A stretch of 64,000 bases of DNA from Nostoc sp. ATCC 53789 (GCF_009873495.1 NZ_CP046703.1:2108001-2172000); one strand, 5' to 3'; counted from the stretch's first letter, positions 45,832 to 55,945 are shown. The notes: generated from the letters alone by a model not told the origin. Made by a program: numbers and translations.

Positions 45832-46770
45832 ATGCGAGAACTTTACCCAGCGATCGAGCCTTACCGAGAAGGTAGTTTACAGGTTTCCGACCTACATACC
45901 ATTCATTTTGAAGAGTCAGGAAATCCCCAAGGTCAACCCATCGTTTTGCTGCATGGTGGGCCTGGTGGTGGATGTCCACCTTTTTATCGGCAATATTTCC
46001 ACCCAGAAAAATGGCGGATAGTGATGTTTGACCAGCGTGGTTGTGGTCAAAGTACGCCCCATGCTGAATTACGAGAAAACACCACTTGGGATTTAGTCAG
46101 TGATATCGAAAAACTACGCCAACATTTAGGTATAGAAAAATGGGCGGTTTTCGGTGGTAGTTGGGGTAGCACTTTATCATTAGCCTACAGCCAAAGCCAT
46201 CCTTCTCGCTGCACGGCATTAATTCTCCGTGGTATTTTTATGCTGAGGCAAAAAGAGTTGCGATGGTTTTACCAAGAGGGCGCTAGCTATATTTTTCCTG
46301 ATGCTTGGGAAGCTTATGTCGAACCAATTGCGATCGCAGAACGTGATGATATGATCGCAGCATATTACAAACGCTTGACCAGTCCCGATTTAGAAATTCA
46401 ATTAGCAGCGGCGCGTGCTTGGTCAATTTGGGAAGCTAGTACCAGTAGACTTTTTTTAGACCCAGAACTCATGCAAAAGTTTGGCGAGAGCGAATTTGCT
46501 TCAGCTTTCGCACGCATTGAATGCCATTACTTTATGAATAAGGGCTTTTTGGAAACAGAAGATCAATTACTCTTAAATGTTGACCGTATCCGCCATATTC
46601 CGGCTGTAATTGTTCAGGGACGATATGATGTAGTCTGTCCAATGATATCAGCTTGGGAATTACATCGAGCTTGGCCAGAAGCAGAATTTATAGTGGTTTC
46701 TGATGCTGGACATTCGATGAGTGAACCAGGAATTCGTAGTGCTTTGATTGAAGCAACAGATAATATTTAA
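45832..46770 (+). CDS. pip: Proline iminopeptidase
   Basis: A 312-residue alpha/beta hydrolase that releases N-terminal proline (family S33). It starts MRELYPAIEPYREGSLQVSD. The oxyanion region is LLHGGPGGG, the nucleophile Ser is in GGSWGSTLSL, and the Asp and His are in RYDVVCP and DAGHSMSE. The frame continues 109 codons upstream across the YciI gene, but similarity starts at the ATG at 45832, so I use it. It is probably cytosolic. Confidence 0.95.
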   Translation: MRELYPAIEPYREGSLQVSDLHTIHFEESGNPQGQPIVLLHGGPGGGCPPFYRQYFHPEKWRIVMFDQRGCGQSTPHAELRENTTWDLVSDIEKLRQHLGIEKWAVFGGSWGSTLSLAYSQSHPSRCTALILRGIFMLRQKELRWFYQEGASYIFPDAWEAYVEPIAIAERDDMIAAYYKRLTSPDLEIQLAAARAWSIWEASTSRLFLDPELMQKFGESEFASAFARIECHYFMNKGFLETEDQLLLNVDRIRHIPAVIVQGRYDVVCPMISAWELHRAWPEAEFIVVSDAGHSMSEPGIRSALIEATDNI

Positions 46771-47333
46771 TTAGGTTGAATACTTAGCTTGTGGAACGGA
46801 GAAGTTCGCTAAGAAAGGGGATGTTAAGACCAAATCTCCAACAAAGCAATCCCTTGTAAAATGGGAAACTTACACTATATGTAAAGCATCAGTGTAAGTA
46901 GTTCACTACAAAAAAGAGATATGCGAATCCCCAAGAGCGCCAAGAATAGAGAGTTACTCATTTAGTGCAGCTTCACATTCAATGGTATAATATTTAATTA
47001 TTTTGATTAGCAAGCTCAGTTGTTTTAAATATTTAGCTACTTATTGAAAGTCGCTTATGTTGCTTCGATGGCTTCTCAATAAGTAGCTAGGCGTAAATAA
47101 ATTAAAGTTTGTAGTAAGGACTTTAGTCCTAGTAAAACTTGCTAAGCTAATCGTCATTTAAATTGCATCATTTTCATGGTAATAAAAGCTGCAAACCCTC
47201 TCCCTTGCTCCCTGCCCCTCTGCAATCTCAATATGCAAATTAAATGCTTAACAGCTTATTAACGATGAATTGTTGACTACGAATTAGGCTTTCCGGTGTA
47301 TTTAATTGTACTTGCTTAGTATGTATTTCTATT
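46771..47333. other. Gap pip-Nudix, no gene seen
   Basis: No gene-like frame. It includes AGTAAGGACTTTAGTCCTAG (about 47110), a small dispersed palindrome, and otherwise AT-rich sequence. Confidence 0.5.
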
Positions 47334-47442
47334 AGGACTTACGCAAAATATCTCTCAAACTATGATTTCTCCGTGCCCTCTGTGGTAGCCTGCGCCAAGC
47401 CACTTGGTGTCTACGTTATTTCGTAACTCGTGCGTAAGTTCT
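47334..47442. repeat. AGGACTTACGCA inverted-repeat element
   Basis: Ends AGGACTTACGCA and TGCGTAAGTTCT enclose 85 bp with a CCGTGCCCTCTGTGGTAGCC tract. This is a common type of short repeat in cyanobacterial intergenic DNA. It ends directly at the 3' end of the Nudix gene. Confidence 0.65.
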
Positions 47443-47444
47443 AT

Positions 47445-47894
47445 CTATATATGACTAGTATCTTGAAATGCACAAAAGTGAGATTTAACCTGGAAAAAAC
47501 CTTTAAGAATTCGTTTGAGTGAACTAAACTTAACCCACCTGATAGCTGTAGTTACTTCTACCCACTGCCGTTTTCTTTTACTTGCTTCTGGATAATCTTC
47601 ACTCAGCATCTCAACTGGTAACAAATACATCTTGACACGATAACTTTTGCCTCCTTTGCGGTACTTATAAGTGCCCAGTTCATTGGTGTCTACCTGCCCA
47701 ATTACCCCTGCTTCTTCCCAAGCTTCTTTGGCTGCTGAAGCGGGCGGACTCATGCCATTAGGAATATCTCCTTTTGGAATCACCCAGTGTTGAAAGTTAC
47801 GGGTCGTGATTAGCAAGATTTCAACTTTGCCATTGTTCACTCTATAAGGAATCACCCCAGATTGTTTAAACACTTTGCTGACTTTTCGACCCAT
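47445..47894 (-). CDS. Nudix hydrolase (diphosphoinositol-polyphosphate-phosphohydrolase-like)
   Basis: A 149-residue Nudix protein. It begins with SGVIPYRVNNGKVEILLITT and HWVIPKGDI. The box reads GDIPNGMSPPASAAKEAWEEAGV, with the EExG metal-binding core, while the first Glu is replaced by Met and the Arg by Lys, as seen in DIPP-like members. The substrate is probably a nucleoside- or phospho-compound diphosphate; no closer call is possible. The start at 47894 fits. The last dozen residues lie directly at the edge of a repeat element. Confidence 0.88.
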   Translation of the reverse strand: MGRKVSKVFKQSGVIPYRVNNGKVEILLITTRNFQHWVIPKGDIPNGMSPPASAAKEAWEEAGVIGQVDTNELGTYKYRKGGKSYRVKMYLLPVEMLSEDYPEASKRKRQWVEVTTAIRWVKFSSLKRILKGFFQVKSHFCAFQDTSHI

Positions 47895-48463
47895 GTAATT
47901 TACATCCTGTACGGTTTAGCTTTTTTGTATAATGGTTATTTCAAAAAGTCTAACGCTGATACCGGATAAGTTTTGGTTAAATTTAGGTTAGGATGAGGTT
48001 AAAAAAATTTTATTATCCATAAGAGTTAATTATTGAAAGTTTTTTATTAATTTCGTCATCTTGTTTGTGGGCAAGAATACATCAAACTATGTTAAGGAAT
48101 ATAAAATCAAGTAAATTGGCTCTTAGTAAGCGGCTTTAGCCCTGACTACAAACCTTTAATTATTCATGCCCACTTATTTAACTCTGCCGCTTAGACTAGA
48201 GGCGGAGCCTTCTAGTTGCATTCCTAGTTAGAACTGGGAAGGAGATTATGAAGTTTTTAAAGGGGTGGGTTGAGGTTGATGTAGATGAAAAATGTTTTGT
48301 ATACACCACGTTTTGCATCTATATAAGAATTGCAATATCTATGGTCTTAATATAAAGTCAACTCACTTAAAAAGTGTACTCCTGATGGCTGATTGACAAA
48401 TGCAGCCCTCTTACAAACATCACATCTTCTGGTTTAATGACAGAAGATATACCACCAATGTAA
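47895..48463. other. 569-bp gap, no gene seen
   Basis: AT-rich with small dispersed tracts: GGCTTTAGCCCTGACTACAA (about 48132) and GGCGGAGCCTTCTAGTTGCA (about 48202). No promoter could be assigned with confidence. Confidence 0.5.
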
Positions 48464-49435
48464 TTAACTTGACTTTTTCAGATTTTGGTAGATATATAGC
48501 GAAGATATTGCATTTAAATCTACTTCTTTCTGCTCATCTTCATTTTCATTAGTATTTTTAAATAGAACTGTAAACGCACCAGCACCTAACCTATCTTGAG
48601 GAAACATCCGATAACAAGGTATTGTAGTTAAATGCGACTGATATTTAGTTAAATTACTAATTTCCATCGCTTGAAACTGGGGAAAGCGTTCCAAAAACCA
48701 TTCGCAAACTTGCTCATTCTCTTCGGGTGAATATGTGCAAGTCATATAAGCTAAATAACCTTGTGGTGAAACAAGTTTAGCAGAGTTAGCTATAATTCGC
48801 TTTTGCCGATTTGCACTCTTGTTAATAGCAGTTGGGTGAAAACATCCGGGTGCTTTTTCACCTTTAGCCAGTAAAGATTGCCCAGTACAAGGAGCATCTA
48901 CTATTACTAAGTTGCTAGAGTAGGAAAATATTTCGGCAAATATACTCGAATCTCTATTAACTATTGCACTAGGGCTAATCTGGCAACGTTTCAAATTAGA
49001 AATTAGCATCCCTAGACGTTTACCAATTACTTCATTACTGATAAGCAATTCAGGTTGCAAAGCTTTCCAAGCAAAGATACTTTTACCTCCTGGTGCGGCA
49101 CACATATCAAAAACTAAATGCACTGACTGAGGAATTGCTAATAAAGTAGTAGCTGCAAATATTGAAGAGAAATCTAAACAATAGAAATACCCTTGTTGAT
49201 GTAAGGGATGCTGACCGGGTTTTTCTCCCAAGCATAAACGGTCAGTAAATTGTGGTTGCCAATAGGTTGGTGTTTCCACTGCTAAAGGTGAAAATTCTGG
49301 CTTTCCTTTACACCAAAGAATACTGGGTGAAAAAGGCTGAGGATTCATTAAAGCCTCAATAAATTTTTCTTGTTCATCTAGATTAGTGAACAAACGCCGT
49401 GAGACTTTAAGTAATAAATTAGAAGGTTTTTCCAT
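48464..49435 (-). CDS. RsmB/NOP-type RNA (cytosine-5) methyltransferase
   Basis: A 323-residue SAM-dependent methyltransferase of the RsmB/NOL1/NOP2 group that makes 5-methylcytosine in rRNA or tRNA. SAM motif I is VFDMCAAPGGKS at about 107; the two catalytic cysteines are in IVDAPCTGQS and YMTCTYSPEENE. The C-terminus closes with RMFPQDRLGAGAFTVLF. The RNA target cannot be read. Length is normal for short members without a NusB domain. Confidence 0.93.
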   Translation of the reverse strand: MEKPSNLLLKVSRRLFTNLDEQEKFIEALMNPQPFSPSILWCKGKPEFSPLAVETPTYWQPQFTDRLCLGEKPGQHPLHQQGYFYCLDFSSIFAATTLLAIPQSVHLVFDMCAAPGGKSIFAWKALQPELLISNEVIGKRLGMLISNLKRCQISPSAIVNRDSSIFAEIFSYSSNLVIVDAPCTGQSLLAKGEKAPGCFHPTAINKSANRQKRIIANSAKLVSPQGYLAYMTCTYSPEENEQVCEWFLERFPQFQAMEISNLTKYQSHLTTIPCYRMFPQDRLGAGAFTVLFKNTNENEDEQKEVDLNAISSLYIYQNLKKSS

Positions 49436-49663
49436 CTGGATATATAAATAATAAAATTTTTCACAAATCAGAGTAGAGATGCAATTGTGTGGAAATCAAT
49501 ATGAAAGATGACGCTTCTTAATTACGAATTAGGTTGTATCAAAATCCAAATCAAACTGTTACACAAGAACAATGTAATCAAGCCTTTTGGCTTCATACTC
49601 AAAATATAATGACCGCCATTCAGAACGCAATGGCCAAGCTACCCCACTGCACCGGAGAAGGTC

Positions 49664-51082
49664 ATGTTCTTAGATAGTTTTCCGCAAAAGTTACGCAAAG
49701 AAGCACAACTATGGAGGGATGAAGGATTAATTAGTTCTTCGCTGTATGAGCAAATAGCAGAACGTTATCAATTTAAAAACCTGGAAGCTGCTGTACGCGA
49801 TCGCAATAAAGCGATCGCGATCGCTGTAGGCAGCATCCTTTTATGCTTAGGCATAATTACCTTTGTATCAGGAAACTGGCAGGGAGGTTCGCGGGAAGTC
49901 AAATTTATTCTCATGATGAGTTTGTTTTTTGCGATCGCTATTACCGGTTTTTACAATTGGATAACACCTGAAGGAAAGAAGCCGCAAAAAAGTAAACGCT
50001 TACTGGGAGAAGGGTTGCTCATTTTAAGCGCCTTCATTTTCGGCGCAAATATACTGCTGATGGCTCAGATGTTCAATATCGCCGGTTCAACTTCCCAACT
50101 TTTTCTCGCCTGGGGGTTGGGTGTTGTGGTGATGGCCTTCAGTTTGTCCATAAATTCTTTAGGAATTCTGTCAATTGTCCTCGTGGAAATCGGGTATTGG
50201 ACGGGATTAGAAGACTTATGGTACGCAACAGGAGAGTTAACTTGGTCGCGGTTAGTGGTGCAGCATTTGCCTTTGTTGGCATGGCTGGTATTTGTCCCCT
50301 TAGCCTACTTCTGCCGATCGCGCTGGATTTTTGGTCTAGCAGCCTTTGTTTTCGCTAGTTCATTACAAGCTAACCTTAATCCTCTGCCACTGCTGAATTA
50401 TGCTGATATAGCGCCTTGGGTGGCATCTTTTGCTTTTGCACTCCCACCTGCATTATTCTGGAGTTATGACGATCTGCTGTTTCCAACCATAAATTACAGG
50501 TTGTTTCAATCTCTGGCACGTAATTTAGCGTTGGTTAGCTTTGGTGGTGTGTTTTACGTTCTGTCTTTTCGTTGGGTTTGGGAATCTGCAAATTATGGTT
50601 ATAATCAGCCAACGAACTTGACTAACTTGTTCCAGTCTCTGCCGATCATCGATTTGGGGATTCTCAGTGGCTTGGCGGTATTGCAATGGTTATTTCTACT
50701 GCGTCAAAGAAATAATCCTCCGCGCCGCGAAGTGATTTTCACAACTGCTGTTATTGGTACTTTTCTTGCCTTTATTGCCATAGTACCTTTTTGGCATCAA
50801 ACTATCAGTCGGATTGATGAACTTGGTGTTTTTATTTTCAATGTACTTCTAGCAACATTAGCATGGGGACTAATTCAAGAAGGATTGAAATTAAGCAACA
50901 GAAGTTCCTTTTGGGGCGGTATGCTGTTAGTGACACTGCAAATTATCAGTCGCGTGCAAGAGTACGACACCGACTTACTTTTCAAGTCTCTAGTCTTTAT
51001 CTTGTGCGGTTCCGCTTTAATTAGCGCTGGACTCTGGTTTGAACGCCGTTTACCTGGTGGTAGCTCTGCAAGTAAAAAGTAG
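49664..51082 (+). CDS. DUF2157 multi-pass membrane protein
   Basis: A 472-residue protein. Residues 1-60 are cytosolic and helical (KLRKEAQLWRDEGLISSSLYEQIAERY), the DUF2157 signature, and about twelve membrane helices follow. Function is unknown. GGAGAAGG lies 6 bases upstream of the ATG at 49664. In other bacteria DUF2157 is linked with DUF4401 and GDYXXLXY genes; here a GDYXXLXY-like gene follows after 169 bp and the later helices may correspond to the DUF4401 part. Confidence 0.87.
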   Translation: MFLDSFPQKLRKEAQLWRDEGLISSSLYEQIAERYQFKNLEAAVRDRNKAIAIAVGSILLCLGIITFVSGNWQGGSREVKFILMMSLFFAIAITGFYNWITPEGKKPQKSKRLLGEGLLILSAFIFGANILLMAQMFNIAGSTSQLFLAWGLGVVVMAFSLSINSLGILSIVLVEIGYWTGLEDLWYATGELTWSRLVVQHLPLLAWLVFVPLAYFCRSRWIFGLAAFVFASSLQANLNPLPLLNYADIAPWVASFAFALPPALFWSYDDLLFPTINYRLFQSLARNLALVSFGGVFYVLSFRWVWESANYGYNQPTNLTNLFQSLPIIDLGILSGLAVLQWLFLLRQRNNPPRREVIFTTAVIGTFLAFIAIVPFWHQTISRIDELGVFIFNVLLATLAWGLIQEGLKLSNRSSFWGGMLLVTLQIISRVQEYDTDLLFKSLVFILCGSALISAGLWFERRLPGGSSASKK

Positions 51083-51251
51083 TACAAATTCAGCATGGGC
51101 TAAACGCCCCGCAACGCTAACAGAATTCAGGAATTTCCCCATCATCAACATCTCTATCTCTGTGCGTCAAAATTTTTAAAGTTTCTCTGCGTTAGTCCTA
51201 ATCTCGTTACTTTTGACCTCCTCAATTCCTCTGCTTTTTAGGACTACGCTC

Positions 51252-51962
51252 ATGACTAATAGTTCTTCTGAATCTAAAAATAAAACCTTGTCTCCCGAAG
51301 CCGAGTTCTCCAGTAAGGTGACTTTTCGGGATTACTTGATTGCTACTGAACAAAAATCGAATAAGCCCTTACCTTTTTGGCGGTTACTAGCTCCCCTGGC
51401 GCTACAAACAGGGTTAATCATGGCAGTACCAGCCCAAGCCGTTTATACAGATGTGACAGGTAAAACGGTGATTTTGCAAACCGTACCTGTAGACCCAAAC
51501 AATGTACTAGACGGTAATACATTAGCGCTAGATTACAACATATCCCGTCCCGCAAATTTGAGGAGATTACCTGGTTGGCAAACAATTGTCAGCAAAGGCC
51601 GTGGAAGCGGCAGAAGATTGCCTGAAGGAACCAATATCTACGTGACTTTGCAAGAGCAACTATCCAATGGTAACGGTGTTCCTAGAGCTTGGAGACCGTT
51701 ACGAGTCAGTAGCGATCGCCCAACATCTCTAAGAGCCAATCAGGTAGCCTTAAAAGGTGTTTATCAGGATGGTTCCGTTAACTACGGCTTGGAAACCTAT
51801 TACATCCCAGAAAACCAACGCCAGCAGATTAGCAACGATTTGCGAACCCAACGCGCCCGCAGAGGACAAGTACCCCCCATTGTGGTGAAAGCGAAAGTAG
51901 ATCCACAGGGTAAAGCTGTTCCAGTTAGTATGTGGGTACGCGATCGCAACTATCGCTTTTAA
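51252..51962 (+). CDS. GDYXXLXY-domain protein
   Basis: A 236-residue protein with one membrane helix at about 47-67 (LLAPLALQTGLIMAVPAQA). It then has a GDYXXLXY-type domain, in which the name motif appears as DGNTLALDYNISRP at about 90-104. The rest is basic and probably beta-rich, outside the cytoplasm. Function is unknown; family members accompany DUF2157 genes, as here. The ATG at 51252 is chosen because AGGA lies eight bases upstream. A good terminator follows at 52000. Confidence 0.82.
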   Translation: MTNSSSESKNKTLSPEAEFSSKVTFRDYLIATEQKSNKPLPFWRLLAPLALQTGLIMAVPAQAVYTDVTGKTVILQTVPVDPNNVLDGNTLALDYNISRPANLRRLPGWQTIVSKGRGSGRRLPEGTNIYVTLQEQLSNGNGVPRAWRPLRVSSDRPTSLRANQVALKGVYQDGSVNYGLETYYIPENQRQQISNDLRTQRARRGQVPPIVVKAKVDPQGKAVPVSMWVRDRNYRF

Positions 51963-51999
51963 GCTGTTATATGTAAACATGGAAGGTTTATTTCCAAAG

Positions 52000-52034
52000 T
52001 TCTGAGCGTCACCAACTGGCGCTCAGAATTTTCT
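52000..52034 (+). terminator. Rho-independent terminator after the GDYXXLXY gene
   Basis: TTCTGAGCG and CGCTCAGAA form a 9-bp stem with an 11-base loop, followed by TTTTCTGTTT. Confidence 0.78.
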
Positions 52035-52040
52035 GTTTGT

Positions 52041-52138
52041 CATTAGACTTTTCCAAAAAAAAATGTAGAGACGTAGCAGTGCTACGTCTCTACAAAGGTT
52101 CTGGATAACGCATAATTAATTTCTGGAGAAGTCTAATG
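52041..52138. repeat. GTAGAGACG MITE-like element, best-defined copy
   Basis: Terminal inverted repeats CATTAGACTTTTCCA and TGGAGAAGTCTAATG enclose the palindrome 52064-52094. The 98-bp unit is homologous to 13104-13215 and inverted to 61979-62075. It lies between converging genes. Confidence 0.82.
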
Positions 52139-52159
52139 CCTCCTCAGCACTGACTACTA

Positions 52160-52585
52160 CTAAGGCACAATCAGCACTGGGCAAGGGGAAAGGTTAATCA
52201 CGCGAGTGGTCACACTATCATCCGCTCCCTCTTCAGTTAAGCCTAGCCCTCGGCAGCCCATAATAATTAAATCAGCCCCAATTTCATCAGCGACATCGCA
52301 GATAGTAAAAGCTGGTTTACCTTGCCTTTCCAGAATTTCGGATTGAATTCCTTGCCCAGAAAATAAAGATTGGGCATTTTCTAGCAGTTTTGCAACTACT
52401 TCTGGTGAAACCATCGGATCTGCACTAGGCGCATCTGGAGCATCTGGAGGCTGTTCTTCTACCACAGACAGCAGCACCAAGCGACTGCTGTATTTTTTGA
52501 CTACGTTGGTAACAACATCAGCAGCTTCCCGCGTTTCCCGGCTTTGATCGATAGGAAATAGTACTGTCTTAAATATCTCTGTCAC
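52160..52585 (-). CDS. Universal stress protein (UspA family)
   Basis: A 141-residue Usp domain. It begins FKTVLFPIDQSRETREAADV; the ATP-type loop region is GADLIIMGCRGLGLTEEGADDSVTTRVINLSPCPVLIV, where the G-x2-G-x9-G(S/T) motif is degenerate (the third Gly is absent or shifted), so ATP binding is doubtful. Usp proteins respond to stress; no specific role can be given. It is divergent from pgk by 80 bp. Confidence 0.92.
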   Translation of the reverse strand: MTEIFKTVLFPIDQSRETREAADVVTNVVKKYSSRLVLLSVVEEQPPDAPDAPSADPMVSPEVVAKLLENAQSLFSGQGIQSEILERQGKPAFTICDVADEIGADLIIMGCRGLGLTEEGADDSVTTRVINLSPCPVLIVP

Positions 52586-52665
52586 TTGGGTACCCCTGAC
52601 TCCGGTAAAATCTTGATGGTTCTACTTTCAAAACAATAACAAAAAGGCAATCAGGAGAGTTTGGT

Positions 52666-53868
52666 GTGTCCAAAAAAAGTTTAGCAAGTTTATCTTCAGC
52701 TGATATATCTGGGAAACGTGCCTTAGTGCGGGTTGACTTTAACGTGCCTGTGGACGATCAAGGCAACATTACCGACGATACTCGCATTCGCGCCGCTCTC
52801 CCAACCATCCAAGATTTAACGCAGAAGGGTGCTAAAGTCATTCTCGCAAGTCATTTTGGCCGTCCCAAGGGTGTGGATGACAAATTACGCCTAACTCCCG
52901 TTGCCAAGCGTCTCTCTGAGTTACTGGGGCAAGAAGTCATTAAAACTGATGACTCTATTGGCGATGAAGTTGCAGCAAAAGTTGCCGCTTTGCAAAATGG
53001 CCAAGTGCTATTACTAGAAAATGTCCGTTTTTACAAAGAAGAAGAGAAAAACGACCCAGAATTTGCGAAAAAGTTGGCAGCTAATGCTGACTTTTATGTA
53101 AATGATGCTTTTGGTACTGCACACCGCGCCCATGCTTCTACTGAAGGTGTGACTAAATTTCTCAGCCCTTCTGTGGCTGGATATTTGGTTGAGAAGGAAT
53201 TGCAATATCTGCAAAACGCTATTGAAAATCCCCAACGTCCTTTGGCGGCAATTATTGGCGGTTCCAAAGTTTCCAGCAAAATTGGTGTAATTGAAACCCT
53301 GTTGGAGAAGTGCGACAAGCTGATTATTGGCGGTGGGATGATTTTCACCTTCTACAAAGCCCGTGGTTTGAATGTTGGTAAGTCGTTGGTAGAAGAAGAC
53401 AAGCTAGAACTAGCGAAATCTTTGGAAGCTAAGGCTAAGGAACGAGGCGTTGCTTTATTGCTGCCCACAGATGTGGTATTGGCAGATAACTTTGCCCCTG
53501 ATGCCAATTCTCAAACCGTTAGCATTGAGAATATCCCCGATGGTTGGATGGGTTTGGATATTGGGCCAGACTCGGTGAAATTTTTCCAAGAAGCCCTTGC
53601 AGATACCAAAACGGTAATTTGGAACGGGCCAATGGGTGTATTTGAGTTTGATAAGTTTGCGGCAGGTACGGAAGCGATCGCTCATACTCTCGCCGAAATC
53701 GGTAAAACTGGTACAACCACCATCATTGGCGGTGGCGACTCAGTAGCGGCTGTGGAAAAGGTTGGTTTAGCAGACCAAATGAGCCACATTTCCACCGGCG
53801 GCGGCGCTAGCTTGGAGTTACTTGAAGGCAAAGTATTGCCTGGAATTGCAGCTTTAGATGATGCGTAA
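52666..53868 (+). CDS. pgk: Phosphoglycerate kinase
   Basis: Transfers phosphate between 1,3-bisphosphoglycerate and ADP (EC 2.7.2.3) in glycolysis and, in reverse, in the Calvin cycle. The 400 residues include the substrate signature [46 protein letters not shown] and the ADP-site region [11 protein letters not shown]. Start is a GTG at 52666 with AGGAG seven bases upstream. The gene is complete. Confidence 0.98.
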   Translation: MSKKSLASLSSADISGKRALVRVDFNVPVDDQGNITDDTRIRAALPTIQDLTQKGAKVILASHFGRPKGVDDKLRLTPVAKRLSELLGQEVIKTDDSIGDEVAAKVAALQNGQVLLLENVRFYKEEEKNDPEFAKKLAANADFYVNDAFGTAHRAHASTEGVTKFLSPSVAGYLVEKELQYLQNAIENPQRPLAAIIGGSKVSSKIGVIETLLEKCDKLIIGGGMIFTFYKARGLNVGKSLVEEDKLELAKSLEAKAKERGVALLLPTDVVLADNFAPDANSQTVSIENIPDGWMGLDIGPDSVKFFQEALADTKTVIWNGPMGVFEFDKFAAGTEAIAHTLAEIGKTGTTTIIGGGDSVAAVEKVGLADQMSHISTGGGASLELLEGKVLPGIAALDDA

Positions 53869-53878
53869 GTAAAAAATG

Positions 53879-53960
53879 GGGACAAGGGGACAAGGGGACA
53901 AGAGGTGAGAACTTGAAACAAGTCTTTCCCCTTGTCCCCAATTCTCCTTGTCCCCAAGTC
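53879..53960. repeat. GGGGACAA tandem/inverted repeat between pgk and the Nudix gene
   Basis: Three 8-bp ACAAGGGG-type units are met by CCCCTTGTCCCC at about 53929 and CCTTGTCCCC at about 53946, giving a strong hairpin. It may act as terminator for pgk. Confidence 0.65.
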
Positions 53961-53993
53961 CTCTTCCCAATGCCCAATCCCCAATCCCTAAAT

Positions 53994-54611
53994 ATGGAAA
54001 CTAAATGGCTGGAATGGGCGCAAAAGTTACAAGCGATCGCTCAAAATGGTCTAACCTATTCTGAAGGGCCTTTTGATATTGAACGCTATAAACAATTACG
54101 AGCGATCGCCACAGAAATCATGGCGACTTACTCGAACGTAGAACACAGCTATGTCCTCGATTTATTTAGCAGTGAAGTCGGATATGCAACTCCCAAAGTT
54201 GATGTGCGGGCGGCGATTTTTTACGAAAATACTATATTGTTAGTCAAAGAAAAAGCTGACGGTTGCTGGAGTTTACCTGGTGGATGGGCTGATGTTGGCG
54301 AGTCACCCAGTGAAGTAGTTGTGAAAGAAGTATATGAAGAATCTGGATATCAAGCACGCGCTATTAAATTACTAGCAGTTTATGACAGAAACAAACAGGG
54401 ACATCCACCGTTACCTTTTTATGTCTATAAACTGTTTTTTAAATGTGAACTTATCGGTGGTTCTCCATCATCAAGTATTGAAACTGAAGATGTAGGTTTT
54501 TTCTCTGAAGATGCTTTACCAGAACTTTCTCTGGGACGGGTGACACCAGCGCAAATCACGCGACTTTTTCAACATTATCGCCAACCAGACTTACCGACAG
54601 ATTTTGATTAA
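53994..54611 (+). CDS. Nudix hydrolase with N-terminal substrate domain
   Basis: A 205-residue protein. The N-terminal 60 residues form the Nudix_hydro-N (ADP-ribose-like) domain (WLEWAQKLQAIAQNGLTYSEG, ERYKQLRAIA). The Nudix box is GWADVGESPSEVVVKEVYEESGY, with Glu in place and Arg replaced by Lys. It may hydrolyse ADP-ribose or related nucleotides; the substrate is not certain. The frame opens at 53913, but the first 27 codons cover a CCCCTTGTCCCC repeat, so the ATG at 53994 is used. The inverted GGGGACAA tract at 53879-53960 lies just upstream. Confidence 0.88.
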   Translation: METKWLEWAQKLQAIAQNGLTYSEGPFDIERYKQLRAIATEIMATYSNVEHSYVLDLFSSEVGYATPKVDVRAAIFYENTILLVKEKADGCWSLPGGWADVGESPSEVVVKEVYEESGYQARAIKLLAVYDRNKQGHPPLPFYVYKLFFKCELIGGSPSSSIETEDVGFFSEDALPELSLGRVTPAQITRLFQHYRQPDLPTDFD

Positions 54612-54631
54612 TCAATTAGACGCGGATACTT

Positions 54632-55945
54632 TTAAGGAAATATTGCTAACTGGGTTTCTGGGTCAAAAAAGTGAATTTTCTCTGGAGTTAGAGATAACCA
54701 TAGTTGCTCACCAGGTTGTACAAGACGATCTGGTGGGATTCGCACTTGTAAGGAATTGGCTGTAGTGGCAGGCTGAGAACCAGGTTCGGCAATCTTAACA
54801 GCGAGAAAGGAATCGTTACCGAGATTCTCTACCAAATCTACTTGCACTGGTAGATTTTTGGTAGCAGGCATACTCAAGTTCAAGTGTTCTGGGCGAATGC
54901 CTAAAATTAGAGTTTTCCCATCATACTTTTGTAAAGCTTTTCCCCACACTTCTGGCAGGGTGAAACGCAACTGAGAATGCGTAATTAACTGCGGGGCATG
55001 AAATTCCACAGGAATAAAATTCATCGGTGGTGAACCAATGAACTCTGCGACAAAAAGGTTGGCAGGACGGTTGTAAAGTTCTAGGGGAGAAGCAACTTGC
55101 TGAATTTTACCCTCAGACATAATCGCAATGCGATCGCCCATTGTCATCGCTTCTGTTTGATCGTGGGTAACGTAAATTGTCGTTGTCCCAAGTTGGCGCT
55201 GCAATTTCACAATTTGGGCGCGGGTTTCCGCCCGCAATTTGGCATCTAAGTTAGAAAGCGGTTCATCCATTAAAAATACTTGGGGGTCACGTGCGATCGC
55301 TCTTCCCAATGCAACCCGTTGTCTTTGTCCCCCAGATAGCTGTTTGGGTAAGCGATTCAGCAATGTTTCAATTTGTAACAGTTGGGCAACACTACGCACC
55401 TGCTGATCCACCGCCCGTTCTTTCTCAGAAGTGTAGCGCAATCCTTTAGGTAACTTTCTTGTCGCCCCCACGAAGAGATTTTCTGCCCACGTCCGAAGAT
55501 AGGGAGTATTTTCTCCTCTGCTCCTCTGCTCCTCGGCTCCCCTGCTTCCCCTACGGCGCAGTCCAAAAGCGATGTTGTCATACACCGTCATGTGGGGATA
55601 GAGGGCGTAATTTTGAAACACCATTGCGATATCGCGTTCTTTGGGTGGTAGATCATTGATTAAGCGATCGCCTACCCAGATATTACCGCCAGTCATCACT
55701 TCTAACCCAGCAATTAACCGCAGCAAGGTACTTTTTCCACAACCAGAAGGGCCTACCAGCACCATAAACTCGCCATCTGCGATCGTCAGGTTAATCCGTC
55801 GCAAGACGTTAACACTTCCCGCACGTTCTTGCGCTGCATCAGTTTTCTCCCCAGGCGTGGGGGAAGATTGGTTTTGTGAGGTAACACCTTCACCTTTACG
55901 TGAGGAAAAACTTTTATAAACGTTTTCTAAAATAACTTGGGACAC
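54632..55945 (-). CDS. Sugar-type ABC importer ATPase (MalK/UgpC family) with in-frame insertions
   Basis: A 437-residue ATPase of the CUT1 class: Walker A GPSGCGKS at about 65-72, Q-loop VFQNYALYPHM, signature LSGGQRQR, Walker B VFLMDEP, H-loop YVTHDQTEAM, then a regulatory OB-like C-terminal domain (GIRPEHL). Family members have about 360 residues. The excess is at about 15-43 and 131-178, the latter between FGLR and VRSVAQLL, where the DNA is a CTGCTCCTC-type low-complexity repeat (55412-55555) read in frame as RGSRGAEEQRSRG and following residues. All catalytic motifs are intact, so it may still work. It probably serves a sugar or glycerol-phosphate importer elsewhere. Confidence 0.92.
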   Translation of the reverse strand: MSQVILENVYKSFSSRKGEGVTSQNQSSPTPGEKTDAAQERAGSVNVLRRINLTIADGEFMVLVGPSGCGKSTLLRLIAGLEVMTGGNIWVGDRLINDLPPKERDIAMVFQNYALYPHMTVYDNIAFGLRRRGSRGAEEQRSRGENTPYLRTWAENLFVGATRKLPKGLRYTSEKERAVDQQVRSVAQLLQIETLLNRLPKQLSGGQRQRVALGRAIARDPQVFLMDEPLSNLDAKLRAETRAQIVKLQRQLGTTTIYVTHDQTEAMTMGDRIAIMSEGKIQQVASPLELYNRPANLFVAEFIGSPPMNFIPVEFHAPQLITHSQLRFTLPEVWGKALQKYDGKTLILGIRPEHLNLSMPATKNLPVQVDLVENLGNDSFLAVKIAEPGSQPATTANSLQVRIPPDRLVQPGEQLWLSLTPEKIHFFDPETQLAIFP

